64,000 nucleotides of DNA from Ischnura elegans (Eukaryota > Arthropoda > Insecta > Odonata > Coenagrionidae). A program made the position numbers and the translations under genes. This document shows positions 11,910-23,574 of the stretch, one piece after another. The DNA lies in the NCBI RefSeq assembly GCF_921293095.1, contig NC_060257.1:64054472-64118471 (forward strand). The letters run 5' to 3'. Within the stretch, counting starts at the first letter, position 1. Every line of letters starts with the position of its first letter. The notes below the pieces were generated by a model. That model did not search any database and was not told where the DNA came from. It worked only from the letters and a program-made list of their open reading frames with translations.

Positions 11910-14138
11910 TAATTGTCTCTAATTTCTCTTTAAAATAATAGTGGAAGAGAGCAATTACATTTCAATTTGAAGATTGCGGATGAAATTCAGCTAAAATGGC
12001 TCAAATTTCGCAACTATCAGTTTTCTTGGACGTATACCAGACTCATCGCTAGGATGTGTGAGGATTTAGGAGGTCAAAGAAATATTGCTCCGTTACATGT
12101 GAAAAAGTATTAATGGCCGACGCTGCAAACTTATAGCAGTGGACCATTTTACTTTTCATGACAAAGCGTTAACTTTCCCTACTGGTCTAATTTGCTTCTG
12201 CTATCATCCGTACATCACCACTTCCTACTTTTTCATGTATTGCCTACGTTAGTGCTCGTTTATAGCTTTGTGTTCCGATACTTTCCCCTCAATTTGACCT
12301 TTTAAGTGAACGTGTGACGTGATTTAATCCTTTTTACTGCACGAGCAATTGGTTAAGTGCCCGTGGTCGGGAACTGCAGGTTAGGGAAGTTTACATCATA
12401 AGTTTGGTAAATTGTTGGCTCGACGGTAAGTGCATCACTCAATTTAATTATCTGCCCTTCATGGCGGGGACCGGTGTGTTAAGCGAACCTGTAAGTGGCC
12501 CTCTTTGATGAAAATGAAGCGCTCGAAGCTCAGTAGGGATGTAGAATTGGTGATAATGCATCGAATTGAAGCCTATCTGAATACGTTTCCGTTCTTTAAG
12601 TGTCATCATTGGTGTTCTACAGGTTTACAGGGGACGTTTCACCGATCAAACTGAGTTACTTTAATCTAAATTTGACTTTTTTAACGGCTGCAAGCATCTA
12701 ATTAGCCAATACATTATTGGAAGAAGTTAAACTCAAAGATGCGTGTGGAAGGTGGAATTATGAGGTTTCGCATATTTGGCCTTACGAAAAGGCCTAGCAT
12801 AATTTTATGAGTATAAAAAAACGAAAAATAACGCTATTATATTTAAGTAAAAAAATAACAACCGATTGTTGCCCTATGGGAGGCGCAGGATGAAGTGTAT
12901 AGAGTATGTAAGATAGTTATTTCTTGGAGTGATTGTTTTGGAGGTCATATTGTATGAAAAAGCTTTTATTTACTTTTTAGCTTAGTTTGAGCATTGTCAT
13001 TTAAAAAAATCGATAATAGACAACAACGTACCCAAAAATTGTTGATTCCGGCCATCTTGTCTAGGTTCTCTTGTTGTCTCCGCTTTATTTACGTGCTAGT
13101 TGATTGTTGATTAAAGTATTTTTTTGATAAATTACCGGGTCCATATGTCGCTGTATCTGCTATTCATAATGGAAGAAAAACAGTCTCATATTGGAATTGT
13201 TAAAATTTTCGGGGACTGCTTACTTTACACAGTTATTACTCGTAAGAGAATCCGTAGAAAGTGAGGGAATATAGTCAGTGCAATCAGGTCATCTCATTCA
13301 TGGTGTCAGGGAAATTTTCTGTCGTGAAACTCGAATAAAAGGCCTTACGAAAGATTGGTGGCTTGAGTATTTGAAAATAAAATATGTAATAGATCGTAGT
13401 AAATGAATTAATGCGGTATAAAACCTTTTCACTCGCGGTTTTAGGAAAATTTCTGGGCGTTTATTAAAAAATACGTTAAAAATAATTCGAATGTATTTAA
13501 AAAATATTTTAGTACTTAATTTACTCTCCAAAAATATTATTTTAATGAATGCAAGGAGAGAATGAAAGGAATTAGATGAAGATTCTTATCAGGGATAAGT
13601 CGGGGAAGAAGAATTCGGGATTAAAAATAGTATTATGTATATCAAATGAGTAACAATAGAAAATTCTTGTAACAACCCTGTTAAGGCACTCATTAGAAAT
13701 TGTACGCGTTTAAACTCTATCGTGGATCGAGTCCTTTTGCTGGCTGGCGCTGGTTGCGGGTAGGTTATTTAGGCCTGGACTCGAATCTCAACGGTGGTGG
13801 AGTTGTTTCAGAGGCCTGTTTTCTGGTTGGTGCCCTGAAAAGGATTTTCCAGCCGACTTCTTTAGTTTGGGGCGTCTGAAGGCTTACTCTCGGATTTGAA
13901 CTTGGGACATATTGCTACATGCCTCCATTCCATCGTGGCTGTATTTTCCGAGTTTTGCTCTTTACCATCTAAATCTTTCATTAAGTAGTAACTGAAGAGC
14001 AAGGTCTTCTCAATTTCACATAATTTACCTAACTCACCAAAATGTTGACTCACCTGTGTATGTCACCTAATGTTTATGCATGGTGATATGAAAAAAACCT
14101 TAACGTCGATTGTACATGAATTTCAATTAGAAAATATT
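11910..14138. other. No gene recognised
   Basis: About 2.2 kb with only short open frames. No repeat boundaries or RNA gene seen. Confidence 0.4.
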
Positions 14139-14202
14139 CCCCTGGACAGAGAATCGAACCACGGACCTTGGCTTTCCTGGCAGCTGCGCAGACTGAGGTT
14201 CC
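14139..14202 (-). repeat. tRNA-derived SINE head, minus strand
   Basis: The minus strand carries a B-box-like GGTTCGATTCTC (14149-14160) with an upstream tRNA-like segment. The acceptor ends do not pair as in a functional tRNA. It faces a related + strand head at 14309-14377. Confidence 0.5.
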
Positions 14203-14308
14203 TAAATTCCGATGGCAATCATATTGAGGCTTATGATACTAGATGTTTGGCCCACGAGGTCCATCAAGGATGGGAATGCGAAGGCCTAACTAGATATAAT
14301 TGCCATGG

Positions 14309-14377
14309 GAATTCATGGAGTAGCGTAGTGGCCTGGGAAGCCAAATGTCCTTGGGTCGATTCCCGGTCCTGGGGAAT
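14309..14377 (+). repeat. tRNA-derived SINE head, plus strand
   Basis: A-box-like TAGCGTAGTGG (14321-14331) and B-box GGTCGATTCCC (14354-14364) at normal pol III spacing, followed by CCTGGGGAATTTTTT, which resembles the segment next to the minus-strand copy. No acceptor stem closes, so this is a SINE rather than a tRNA gene. Confidence 0.55.
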
Positions 14378-14982
14378 TTTTTCATGGCAATGCATGTATA
14401 TTTCACCGCCGTTCACGAGGAAAGTTTAGAAATATTGCATTACGTCGAATAACAGAATAGTTCTACGTCGTAACCATTTTGGGTTGAATAAATAATGTGG
14501 AAATACTAAGTCCTTACCTATCATTCAAAATCATGAGAAAATCCACCCAGTCACAACTGAGACAATTACCAACACTGTGTAGCTTTGCGTACAAAAATTT
14601 TGCTCAAGTCATTCAAAATATACCTACTCCATAAACATTTTCATCATTAGACGACAATCTTGAGTGTGGTTACAGCCACCTCTCTAATCAACTCTCCTAT
14701 CAGCGAGTATTTCGATATAGACATGTTTCTTTTAATTTGCATCTTTCATCTCTTGTGTTATATTCGTACTCGAGGTCTTCCTTTGCTATTCTTCCAGTCT
14801 TCTAGTGTATTGATCTTCATCCCTCCATACTTTCATCGCTCTATCTTTGCCTCATCCATATCTGATAATAGCTTTGATAAGAATCTTCGGTATAAGTTGG
14901 ATTATTAATAATTATCATTTTTACTACATCTATTCTATGCCAAATCAATGATATTTAGGGCTGGGAGCAACTCCTCGGAGTT

Positions 14983-15259
14983 TGCTAACGCAGTGGCGTA
15001 GTCACGGAGGGGGGGCGGGGGGTTTCCAGGTTACAACCGCCCTCTTGAGCCTTTTAAAGTGGTGCCAAAACGAATAAGATGGCCTCAATAAATAAAACCA
15101 CTATATAGACTGTTTATGAGTCCTAAAAATTACGTTTTCTACACCAAATCTCCCAAAAATTTCTTTGCCTCGGGATGTTTGCCATATATCGCAGAGGGGT
15201 CCCGAAATATCCGGTAAAAATCCTCATTTCAAAATCCTGGCTTCTCTACTGTGCTGACG
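14983..15259. mobile_element. hAT-type MITE with 8-bp target duplication
   Basis: Element 14991-15251 (261 bp) starts CAGTGGCGTAGTCACGG and ends CCTGGCTTCTCTACTG. Flanks are TGCTAACG (14983-14990) and TGCTGACG (15252-15259), one mismatch. A G-run lies just inside the left end, as in the other MITEs of this type here. No coding sequence. Confidence 0.75.
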
Positions 15260-15539
15260 TGTGCCAAAATATTCATTCTGATAGTTAGTATTTACAAATA
15301 CAATATTTGGTTACGTAATATTAACAAATAATGTCTATGCATGCAGAGCCTATGTTACCGAGTCCGTGTCCAGCTATCCTACAGCTAAACTATCACAGGT
15401 AAAATGGTCCCTTATTTTACGCGGAAAAAAGACATCTTCAATATATCGGCTCATCAGCTCTCACCTTGTTAATTGCAGTTTTTCAAAAGTTATGCATGGT
15501 GGATATTTCGATTTTACACCTTTTTCCGTCGCCCAGTCA

Positions 15540-15920
15540 GGGGCTCATCTACCGCGCGAGAACGGTGAACTCTCGGTCAAATTCTCCGGCCGCCGGCACC
15601 CGCCGGGCCGGGGACCGTACATCACGCTGCCCCGGGGGCACCGCGAATTTCCCATCGGAAAGCTCCCCCCTCTCACCCGCGAAGTGCAACCGCCGAACAC
15701 CGCGAGCAGATCCTGGGCCTCATCCCGCGGTCTTACTTACTTACTTAACGCCGCTGCGCCCGCGGCCATAATTTACAAACTAAGAAGTGCTTTAAATGGG
15801 ATCTTCGCGGTAAATTAATTAAAACGGCCCCGCTGGGAACGAGTTGGGAAGGCCACAAAAAAGATTCTCGGGCACGTCCCGCGAGATCGGTGGGCGAAGA
15901 AGAACTGAGACGAACCCCCG
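15540..15920. promoter_or_regulatory. GC-rich island
   Basis: A sharp switch to CpG-containing, GC-rich DNA in an AT-rich setting. Long open frames here (15366-15818 and 15466-15771, +) overlap in different frames and look like composition effects. It could be a promoter-type island or part of a GC-rich repeat; no TATA box or splice site decides it. Confidence 0.3.
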
Positions 15921-16144
15921 ACCGAGGAGTTTTTTTTTTAATCCTTAAACATTCCGGGCGGCGAAAGATGAAGATGAAGTAATATAGTGCGGCGATGGTG
16001 TACGTATTTGGAGGGAATGATGTAAAAAAATTAAAATAATGGAAACGAAGAAGTGAAGCGGTGATAGGTATTAGTATGGGGCTTTATAGGGAAACACTAC
16101 CCTGGCGCTAAGGGTGAGGCTCAAGAAGTAATGGCATCGATTAT

Positions 16145-16624
16145 TCTCCATTTTTTGCATGAAAACTCCATGCAACTCTGCATTTATAGAAATAAATACA
16201 CAATATAGGTTAACCCTACTAAAATTTTGCGAATATCAGTGGAAACATCTCAAAATATCAAATAGCATTAAGTTCAATTAGGTAACATCCGAAGGTAAAG
16301 AACCAATATTTGCATTTAATAGGTAAAAATGTTAATTTTTGAGGTGGGAAATGCCTACATTTATGCGTGGGAAAAAAACTTTGCTTTAACGGTCCCCTTT
16401 TTTATGAAAACTCTATGCAACTCTGCGTTTATAATATGAATATACAGTATAGGATAACCAAACATATTTTAGTTTTGTCGATAGTCTCGTGCAAATATCA
16501 GTGGAAAAATTTCAAAGCATCCGATTGCATCAATTTCAGTAACATAAAATTAGACGGTAAAGAACCAATATTTGCATCTATTAAGTAAAAATGTTCATTT
16601 TTGAGGTTGGAAATGTATGAATGT
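16145..16624 (+). repeat. Tandem duplication of a ~245-bp unit
   Basis: Unit 1 (about 16155-16369) and unit 2 (about 16400-16624) share ATGCAACTCTGC, AAATATCAGTGGAAA-like, GGTAAAGAACCAATATTTGC and AAAAATGTTmATTTTTGAGG. Copies differ by substitutions and small insertions. Confidence 0.8.
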
Positions 16625-16659
16625 TTGTTGAAAATGTGGTAAAGAATGTTACTTACAAG

Positions 16660-16899
16660 TTTTACTTTTGATATTATCTCTTGAATGAGAGATGGGAAGG
16701 ATTGACTGAGGAATTCAATCGAAATACTTTTAGTCAGAGGCTCCCTAGAGCTCTGAACTCTTTTGCTATTTGCGATCACTTGGAAATTTTTTGTTCTAAT
16801 AGTGTAAGTCTGCGGAAGTTTGTATTGACTAATCTTCTCAAATTCCCACGCAGTTTTAAAACTAGACGGATTGTTTTGTTCTTGCTAGCTTTGTTCTAG
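16660..16899 (+). pseudogene. Possible LINE C-terminal remnant
   Basis: An open frame ending at 16899 contains F-S-Q-R-L-P-R-A-L-N-S-F and then S-N-S-V-S-L-R-K-F-V-L-T-N-L-L. This resembles the R-L-P-x-x-L-N-S-L-P ... S-L-x-x-F-K-x-x-L tail of CR1/R1-type LINE proteins. No RT domain is adjacent, so it may be coincidence. Confidence 0.25.
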
Positions 16900-18299
16900 C
16901 TTCGTGATATCACTCAAATGTTAGCCTTTTTTTGCGGAAAAGATAAAACTTAGCAGTTTTCCTCACGGTATAATTTGTTGTATTTGCCCTCGACTGGTCG
17001 GTTGGCTGTAACTACTTGGTAATTGCAATGAGGCGCTAAAACCCGTCAAGGACAAATAAATCATGTAGTTTTGTTTTTGACCCTGAAAATTTACATTTTT
17101 ATGTTTCCACGTAAAAGTTTCTCACGTAAAAGGAAGCCCGTCAACTACTAATTTTATTTAGCTATTCTTCCCTTGGTTGACCGGTATGAAATACTTATCA
17201 CAACAGTCTTTAAATTATATACTCTGTATCATAAGGATCTATGCTCTGAAATTTGCCGGTATGTATTTTCTCTCACTATGGCCACAATCGCAATGGTTCT
17301 CAAAATTTTAGCCGTAACGTTCTTGGTTGCCATTGGTAAATACTTAATAATTACTAAATACTTAATAATAAATTAAATACTTAATAATCCTGAACTTATA
17401 GGACTTTTATGTAGTACATGCAATTATGTTTCGAGATTTATAAGTAGTAATTTATAATAAAACGTTATTCACTAGTTTAGATTCATGCTAAATTTTTTCA
17501 GTATCGCTTTCAGTTACGGGATGGAAATATTTTGCGACATTTTTTAGGGGTTAGTCCAGTGCCATTTCATTCGCGAATGTTGAGTCTCTGCAAAAACCTA
17601 GTTTTGCAGATTGTTCAGTGATTGCATTGATCAATCAGTGAATCCATGCCCTCTGCAACCGTTACCTACATATTATGCCGTAGCAGCTGTGTGATTTTTT
17701 CTCTCACGCCAAATTTCACGGGACCAGTGACCCGCGAGCAAAAACACACTACGGCACCATTCGGATTCTACGTATTTAAATTGAGCTCGCTGTTTTAACT
17801 CGTGAATTTTTGATGCGGAGGATTTTAAATATTCAAAATCCGACGGGGCAGTCGTCACTGTGAATAGGAACGATTTGACCGAATCATTTCCAGCTTTGGT
17901 CGAACGCAGACCGATGGGAAGATCCATTTTTTATATATATTTTTGCTCTTTCATGTTTTGATTAAATTGTTAATGTTTTAAGGCCGTGGATGGAGTTTCA
18001 ATCACATCAATCGGGTTTTACCCTTTTCAAAGAGGAACTTTCCGCTACGTTAGAAGGATGCGTTATCGACGCGAAGCGTGGACAGGGTCACAGATAAAAT
18101 CTAAACCCCTATTATTTCTGATCAAAGACTTGTTTTTGCGTTTATATGGAGAATTCTGGAGTAGAAGCTGCAGGATTATACAGGATCAGGATTATATAGG
18201 TAGACACAGAATCTCTAAACGGTAATGCGCAGGTTGGGATAACGCTCAAAAACAGCGTCGGAATGCGTGTGAGAAGCTTTGTATGATCAGTATGGCAAT
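16900..18299. other. No gene recognised
   Basis: Only short unrelated open frames; no repeats with clear borders. Confidence 0.4.
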
Positions 18300-18606
18300 G
18301 TTATACTACTGTATGGTAAAGTTCGAGACTAAACCGGTAGGTACCGTACTGATATAAGTTTACATGCCTACGTCAAACTATGAGGATGAAGAAGTTGATG
18401 ACGTTTGCGAAGATGTCACGGAATTAACGAAACAGGTAAGGGGTGAAGAAAACGCTCTTGTTTTAGGGGATTGGAACGCTGCCGTCGGCAGTGGCCAGGA
18501 TGGATGAATAATTGGAAAATATGGATTAGGAAATCTAAATAAAAGAGGAGAAATGTTTCTGGAATTTTGTATGGAACACAACTTAGTGGTTGTCAACACA
18601 CAGTAA
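18300..18606 (+). pseudogene. LINE apurinic-type endonuclease fragment
   Basis: From the ATG at 18364 the frame reads with G-D-W-N-A-A-V-G-S-G, the conserved GDWNAxVG block of the AP-endonuclease (EEP) domain of RTE/CR1-like non-LTR retrotransposons. A Y-G-L-G-N-x-N-x-R-G-E block follows, also typical. An in-frame TGA at 18505-18507 and a stop at 18604-18606 show decay. Upstream (18300-18363) the domain continues in another frame. The enzyme would nick target DNA to prime reverse transcription. No RT follows: the copy is cut off next to a minisatellite. It may belong to the LINE family at 22.3 kb. Confidence 0.75.
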
Positions 18607-18989
18607 CACACACTTGAAAATATACTTTATTATTGTAATTGTTAGATTTCCGTTGGCTATATAAAAATTAAATACCAGTATATTTGCAGGTTAATGACTT
18701 TTACTTTTTTTTTAAATAAGTAGTTTTAATATTTTTAGGTTTGGAAAAATAACAAACTTTGTTTTTTTAGTAAGTAGTGTTGATATATTTTGGTTAGGAC
18801 AAATGAAAAAAACCTTTGCTTAATTAATACGTAGTGCTGATATTTTTAGGTTAGGAAAATAACAAACTTTGCTTTTTTTTAATAAGTAGAGTTTAATTTT
18901 TTAGGCTAGGAAAAATAAAAAAAAACTTTGCTTTTTTAATAAGTAGTGTTTATATTTTTAGGTGAGGAAAAATAACAAACTTTGCTTTG

Positions 18990-19163
18990 AAATGAAAATA
19001 CACAACCTTGGTAACTTTTCCCTGGAAAATTATCTATTGGTACGACGCGTATCGACGCTGAGGCGTCATTCTCAAGTACCAAAGTACTGAGGCGTCATAC
19101 CAAGGTTGTGTATTTTTATTTCGACCTGGATTTTCACAAAGTAAAAGCCGAATCAATTGAATT
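18990..19163 (-). mobile_element. Penelope-type terminal-repeat insertion in the minisatellite
   Basis: Flanked by the inverted pair ACACAACCTTGGTA (from about 19000) and TACCAAGGTTGTGT (ending near 19112). It contains a hammerhead-like motif on the minus strand and splits the surrounding minisatellite array. Assignment to Penelope rests on the ribozyme architecture. Confidence 0.55.
19037..19083 (-). ncRNA. Hammerhead-like motif, slightly decayed
   Basis: Minus strand: stem I TTGGTAC pairs with GTACCAA across the motif; then CTTGAGA in place of CTGANGA, stem II GACGC/GCGTC, GATA where GAAA is expected, and palindromic ACGCGTC. Stem I is the best preserved in the window, but the core changes make activity unlikely. 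Confidence 0.55.
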
Positions 19164-19239
19164 TAACTTTGCTTTTTTTAATAAGTAGAGTTGATATTTT
19201 TAGGTTAGGAAAAATAACAAACTTTGCAACTTCACTTTT

Positions 19240-19285
19240 AATCGTCGACTAGTTTCGATACACTGTATCATTTTCAAGGCTATCG
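19240..19285 (-). ncRNA. Decayed hammerhead-like motif
   Basis: Minus strand: TTGAAAA in place of CTGANGA, stem II GATAC/GTATC closing a 3-nt loop, an intact GAAA, then ACTAGTC (palindromic ACTAGT in the stem III position). One of two different hammerhead-like motifs flanking the end of the minisatellite. Confidence 0.45.
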
Positions 19286-20765
19286 GTACAAAACTCATTG
19301 GTAATTGGTTATACACCAGGTCGGGTGGTGGTTACGGTAGGGTTGGGGGGGAAGAGGGGTAAATATAGTCTTTACCCGGCGAATGATGTCTCTTAGTTTA
19401 ACTCGGGCTGTCCACCGGGTGAAATTCTCCATTGACGCCGCATTCCACACATTTTTCCGTGTCTCTATTCTAATTCTCTTGGAGCGTGATGGCAGTATTT
19501 TATCCGTGAATGCAGTCTTAGCTTGGGCTCTGCAAAAATTAATTAAAGGCTGATTTATTAAATATCTATTCCTGAAAATCTTACGTCTCTCACGTCCGTT
19601 CAGCGGTCACCCCAAGAAGCGTTCACTTTTCTTTTATCCAGTTTTCGCTGTAATTAACTGGAATACTTTGATGGTGAGGATTCCGATTTTAAAATACATC
19701 CTACCTCTAGCATTGATGTTTCTTGTGGTGCAAATCTGTCGGTGAGTCTGTTGGTGTGTGTAGAGTACATGAAGGCGTAACTTTGTCTTGTTTTTGTTTG
19801 TAATCGTCGTAACCAAGAAATAGTTTTTGCCAATTTGTATTACAATACTTTCAAATTATTTTGCTGCACCCTACATGTAAGTAAAATACAGGGATTAATT
19901 TCATAAAATAATTTCGCGTCATACCTCAGGTCTATGTGGTACAATTTTGAATTTGCATGAGGATGTGAAGTGTTTATTAACCTCCGATTAAATTATTTTC
20001 AAACTGAAAAATCTTTTTTTGCAAAGCTTTCTTTTTTTGGCAGGGTAATATGACCGATTTCTTTCGTGTTTTGAATAATTCTGTTTCTCACGGTTTATAG
20101 TTCATCAATTAGTTATGAACATGTTTTTTTATTCTTTAGGCACTTTTATGTATTTTCCGGCACTAGCAAGTACTGGAAGATTTGTAGGCATAGTTGTGCT
20201 CTCATTTATTATTTTTCTAGATTGGGGTGGGAATTATTTCAGTAATAAAATTACAAAATGTTTTAATGAAAACAGTCATTTCTCCAAATTCCGTATCTTG
20301 TCACTAATTTTGAAATTATTTTACTCCTCTGTCCATCCTCAAGCCAATTGCATGAATTGATTTCCCAATTATGAAATAAAAAATGACTATCAACGAGATA
20401 TTCATTATATATATCTCCCATTGACGATAAATCAGGTGCAGGCGCGAGATTTTCCTCATTGTGTATTTTGCATCATATTCTTGTGGTCGGCTTGCTGAGG
20501 TCACTCCTTCAAATTTACTCAGCATTGGGTAACTTCCTTTGGAACTGTCAGTAACATGTGAAAGTTTTGGTAGTAATCCTGACGAGGTTCCTTTTAATTT
20601 TACACGTTTCTAACTCATCTATACTTTTTCTTAACGAATAGTTCCGCTTCAGTCTTTGAATATTCGGAGAGTAATGCTTTTCAAAGATTCCTCGGGAGTC
20701 TTCTCCGAGCGGAAACGCGCATTCCATTCTCCAAAACTTTGATTCGTTTTCCCACCGTTTTATAC
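19286..20765. other. No gene recognised; possible Penelope-derived start
   Basis: 19290-19640 on the minus strand is a partly open, Arg-rich frame just upstream of the hammerhead-like motif, the position expected for a Penelope C-terminus, but no GIY-YIG motif is visible. The rest (to 20765) shows nothing. Confidence 0.3.
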
Positions 20766-22103
20766 CTCACCCATTAGGGTGGTCCTTATTTTTAAAGTTT
20801 TCGAATTTCTTTTGGGAAGTCCCCCAGTTTTGTTCCATTTGGTGAGAAAATAAATCATGGAAATTATTTTTGCAATCGGATCGGCCGGGAAAACGTGCCG
20901 CATCGCACCTAAAGTATTGAGATAGGGTATTTTTGGGTGTTTTTCGGACATAACTGAAGATGATGTCACTCACGGATTATTCTATTACTTTTTTGTCTTC
21001 TACAACGGCTCGTTAGACATTTTCAGAATATCGCCTCAAATTTCTTTCATTTCTGCCCTTTGGTTCCCGAGATATCGCACCGAGAGTGATCGCGCGCCAC
21101 CCCAGTCAGACACTTTGGGTTGCACGCGGGTTGCATACTCTCAATTTTTGTTGATCATTCTCACTCGTCGTAAAAGCATAAAATTCTTTAGATAAACTTT
21201 AAACTTCGTCAATATAACCTTGAACGTTATATTTACCACTGCTTATCACCAAAACGGACTTAGTAGCAGTGGTTTATTCTATCTAAATCTTATATCTAAG
21301 TGCTCCTATCTAAATTCAGCCTGAATGTTCGCAAAATCTTTAACTTTGGGGCCCGAGCGGCGGTGATTAATAACGTCCCATTTTGAGAAATTTCTGATCT
21401 GATCCCCTGATATAAGTTGGCAACTATCCCGCATAGGGAATAATTGATATCTTTCATTTCTGCCCATTGGTTCCAGGGATATCTGTAAATGTTGTGTACA
21501 AACTAGAAAATTAGATTTATTTGATGAGGCATTTTTAGTTGAAGGTAGATGGTAGGTGGTAGATGAGGTGGATAATGAGGATGAGGTGTTCGGCTTCCGT
21601 ATTTAATGAAATAAAAAGTTTTTTGTTAGTGAAATAAAAATTACTTTTTGTTAGAATTTCATAAATCTCTTCCACCAATTTAACTCCTCATTCAGGATTA
21701 TCACTGAATATTCGCAGATATTTTACTAGCTTTAATCATTGCTTATATGAGTTGTCACCTTTCCAATCAACCGGAACCTTCGATGTAAATGTCACAGGAA
21801 TATTGAATCTTTCGAAAAGATTTTTCGAGTGTCGAGAAATAAAATCCTAGAGTCCCTTGCGAATGAAGTGGACGATATCATTTGGAGGAAAAGAAATTTG
21901 TTTCGGTAACTCGTCTCCATTATCCGTTATATCTGACTCTAAGGCCTCTACCATTCGCTTTTTCGTCTCCACTGGTACATTTTCATCGAAAAATGAAAAG
22001 ACTACAGCTTGTGGGGAAAGGTACCATAAATGGTTCCGAAATTTGCTCAATGCCCTATCATTAATTCCACAATCTGTAAATAAGGACCACCCTACTCACC
22101 CAT
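20766..22103. mobile_element. TIR transposon with perfect 9-bp target duplication
   Basis: Element 20775-22094 (1320 bp). Ends are perfect 17-bp inverted repeats, TAGGGTGGTCCTTATTT at 20775-20791 and its complement at 22078-22094. They are flanked by identical 9-bp direct repeats CTCACCCAT (20766-20774 and 22095-22103). An intact duplication implies fairly recent insertion. A 9-bp duplication is usual for Mutator-like elements, though other superfamilies with 8-9 bp exist. The only coding remnant is a minus-strand C-terminus right beside the right TIR, so this looks like an internally deleted copy of a larger element. Confidence 0.85.
21847..22050 (-). pseudogene. C-terminal fragment of an unrecognised transposon protein
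   Basis: 67 residues ending at a TAG, starting about 30 bp inside the right TIR. The frame stays open upstream of the first Met almost to the TIR. Features: N-H-L-W-Y-L-S at residues 6-12, then F-S-F-F-D at 18-22, then a charged helix-like stretch. The pseudogene at 53.6 kb has N-H-S-W-Y-L-S ... L-A-F-F-D with the same spacing. I recall similar W-Y-L-S proteins in arthropod annotations but cannot name a family. No catalytic triad is visible in this piece. Function is unknown; the setting makes a transposon-encoded protein most likely. Confidence 0.6.
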
Positions 22104-22199
22104 ACTTTCTCCTCTTGCCTAGTATTTTATTTATTCATTTCTCCTTACTACATGGTGTTATCTCTTGCCTGAAAAATTTGCTATTGGCAGAATCCTAAA

Positions 22200-23172
22200 A
22201 TCAAATTCTTCTGGTCGAAATTTCGTTAGCCTATATAATATCGAGCATAAATGGTTACAGCGAAAATTCCAAATATATCTGTTCTACATTATATCTCTCT
22301 TATTTTATGGTATATTGTCATCTGATTGCAGCCTATCCCCAACCTTGTTTAATCTATATATAGATGACGTTCTGAGAACATGAAAGGAGAATAATGTATC
22401 ACCAGGCATAGAATTGGGACCATCTCAATGCTTAAATACAATGCTGTTTGCTGACGATAAGGTTATAATACAAGATAAAGAGGGCACACTCCAGATGGCA
22501 GTACACAGACTACACCAGTTGAGCAAACTATACAACCTGAGCATTTCAAAAACCAAAACAATGACTATGGAATTTTTAGGAAGCAACCCGAAACGAACAA
22601 ATTTTTTTATTGAGGATCAAGTCCTGGAGCAAGTGTCGCACTTCCAGTACTTAGGATGCGATATAACTTATGACGAGGAAAAAGATATTATAAATAAGGT
22701 CAACACTTTCCAGAGAACATGTGGCAAAATTAGAAGAACTCTAAAAATCAAAACAAGAAAAGAGAAACAAATAAAATTTTATAAAGTGATGGCAGTCCCT
22801 ATTGTACTCTACCGATGAGAATTTTGGGTACAAAAATAGAATGAATTGAGGCAGATAGAATAATTGGAAATGAAATTTTTAAGATCAATGAAAGTCTGCA
22901 CACGATTGGATAAAATGAGAAACACTCAAATAAGAGATGAACTGGGTGTCCAGGAAGTCACTGACAAACTACAAGACTACAAACATAGATGGAAGGAACA
23001 TATACTTCGAATGCCAAATAAAATAATTCCCAAACAAGCAACGGAATATCAACCATTTGGCAAGAGAACTATAGGAAGACCAAGAAAAAAGATGGGAATG
23101 TGGCGCCGGAACACGCTTAGTAGCCTAATCCTGGAAGGAAGAAGAAGAAGATTGTCATCTGATCCAACGTAG
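22200..23172 (+). pseudogene. RTE-like LINE reverse transcriptase, decayed
   Basis: In one + frame broken by stops (22381, 22816 and near 22840) the order is: L-S-P-T-L-F-N-L-Y-I-D-D (RT block 4), F-A-D-D catalytic motif near 22450, S-K-T-K-T (block 6), Q-Y-L-G-C-D-I (block 7). A C-terminal segment follows with M-K-F-L-R-S-M-K, W-K-E-H-I-L-R-M and G-R-P-R-K-K before the stop near 23170. This is the layout of non-LTR retrotransposon ORF2 proteins widespread in insects. The enzyme would copy its RNA into a nicked target. The 5' RT blocks and endonuclease are missing here. Confidence 0.85.
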
Positions 23173-23574
23173 TATCCGTGCGTTTGAAAGATATGGCTAA
23201 CTTCGTCGGAGAGCAAACTGCTCTTTTATTCACATAGGTTTAATCTAGTTTTCCATATACGGTCTGACAGTGATTCCCATCTGATTTCTTGTTTATGTCA
23301 GTAACAATAACAAGATTATCGTTACTGATTTTTACATACCTTACTGCTCTTCCATGTAGGGGAATGAGGGGCAAGAGTACGCATCTAACAAACAATTATA
23401 AAAATTATGCATACAGGTTCAAGCTTACTTTTATTTTTTCACAATTTGTTCCCTGTTTCGTATACTACAATACATATCTTCCATTGCTGCAGAATAAATT
23501 AATAACTGGAGTTATTCAGCAAAATATAAGAGAAAAACAAATAGGAAACTTGCCCCTCAGGTGGGGCAAGAGTC

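Larger units (their letters stand above)
18690..19228 (+). repeat. Minisatellite, ~60-bp unit, interrupted
   Basis: Repeats of a unit like AATAAGTAGTGTTGATATTT-TTAGGTTAGGAAAAATAACAAA-CTTTGC fill 18690-18985 and resume at about 19165-19228. The gap (about 18985-19163) is foreign sequence with Penelope-type features. Units vary in poly-T length. Confidence 0.8.

Noticed and set aside
15366-15818. 150-residue open frame
   Set aside because: Lies in a GC-rich island with another long frame overlapping in a different phase; no family resemblance.
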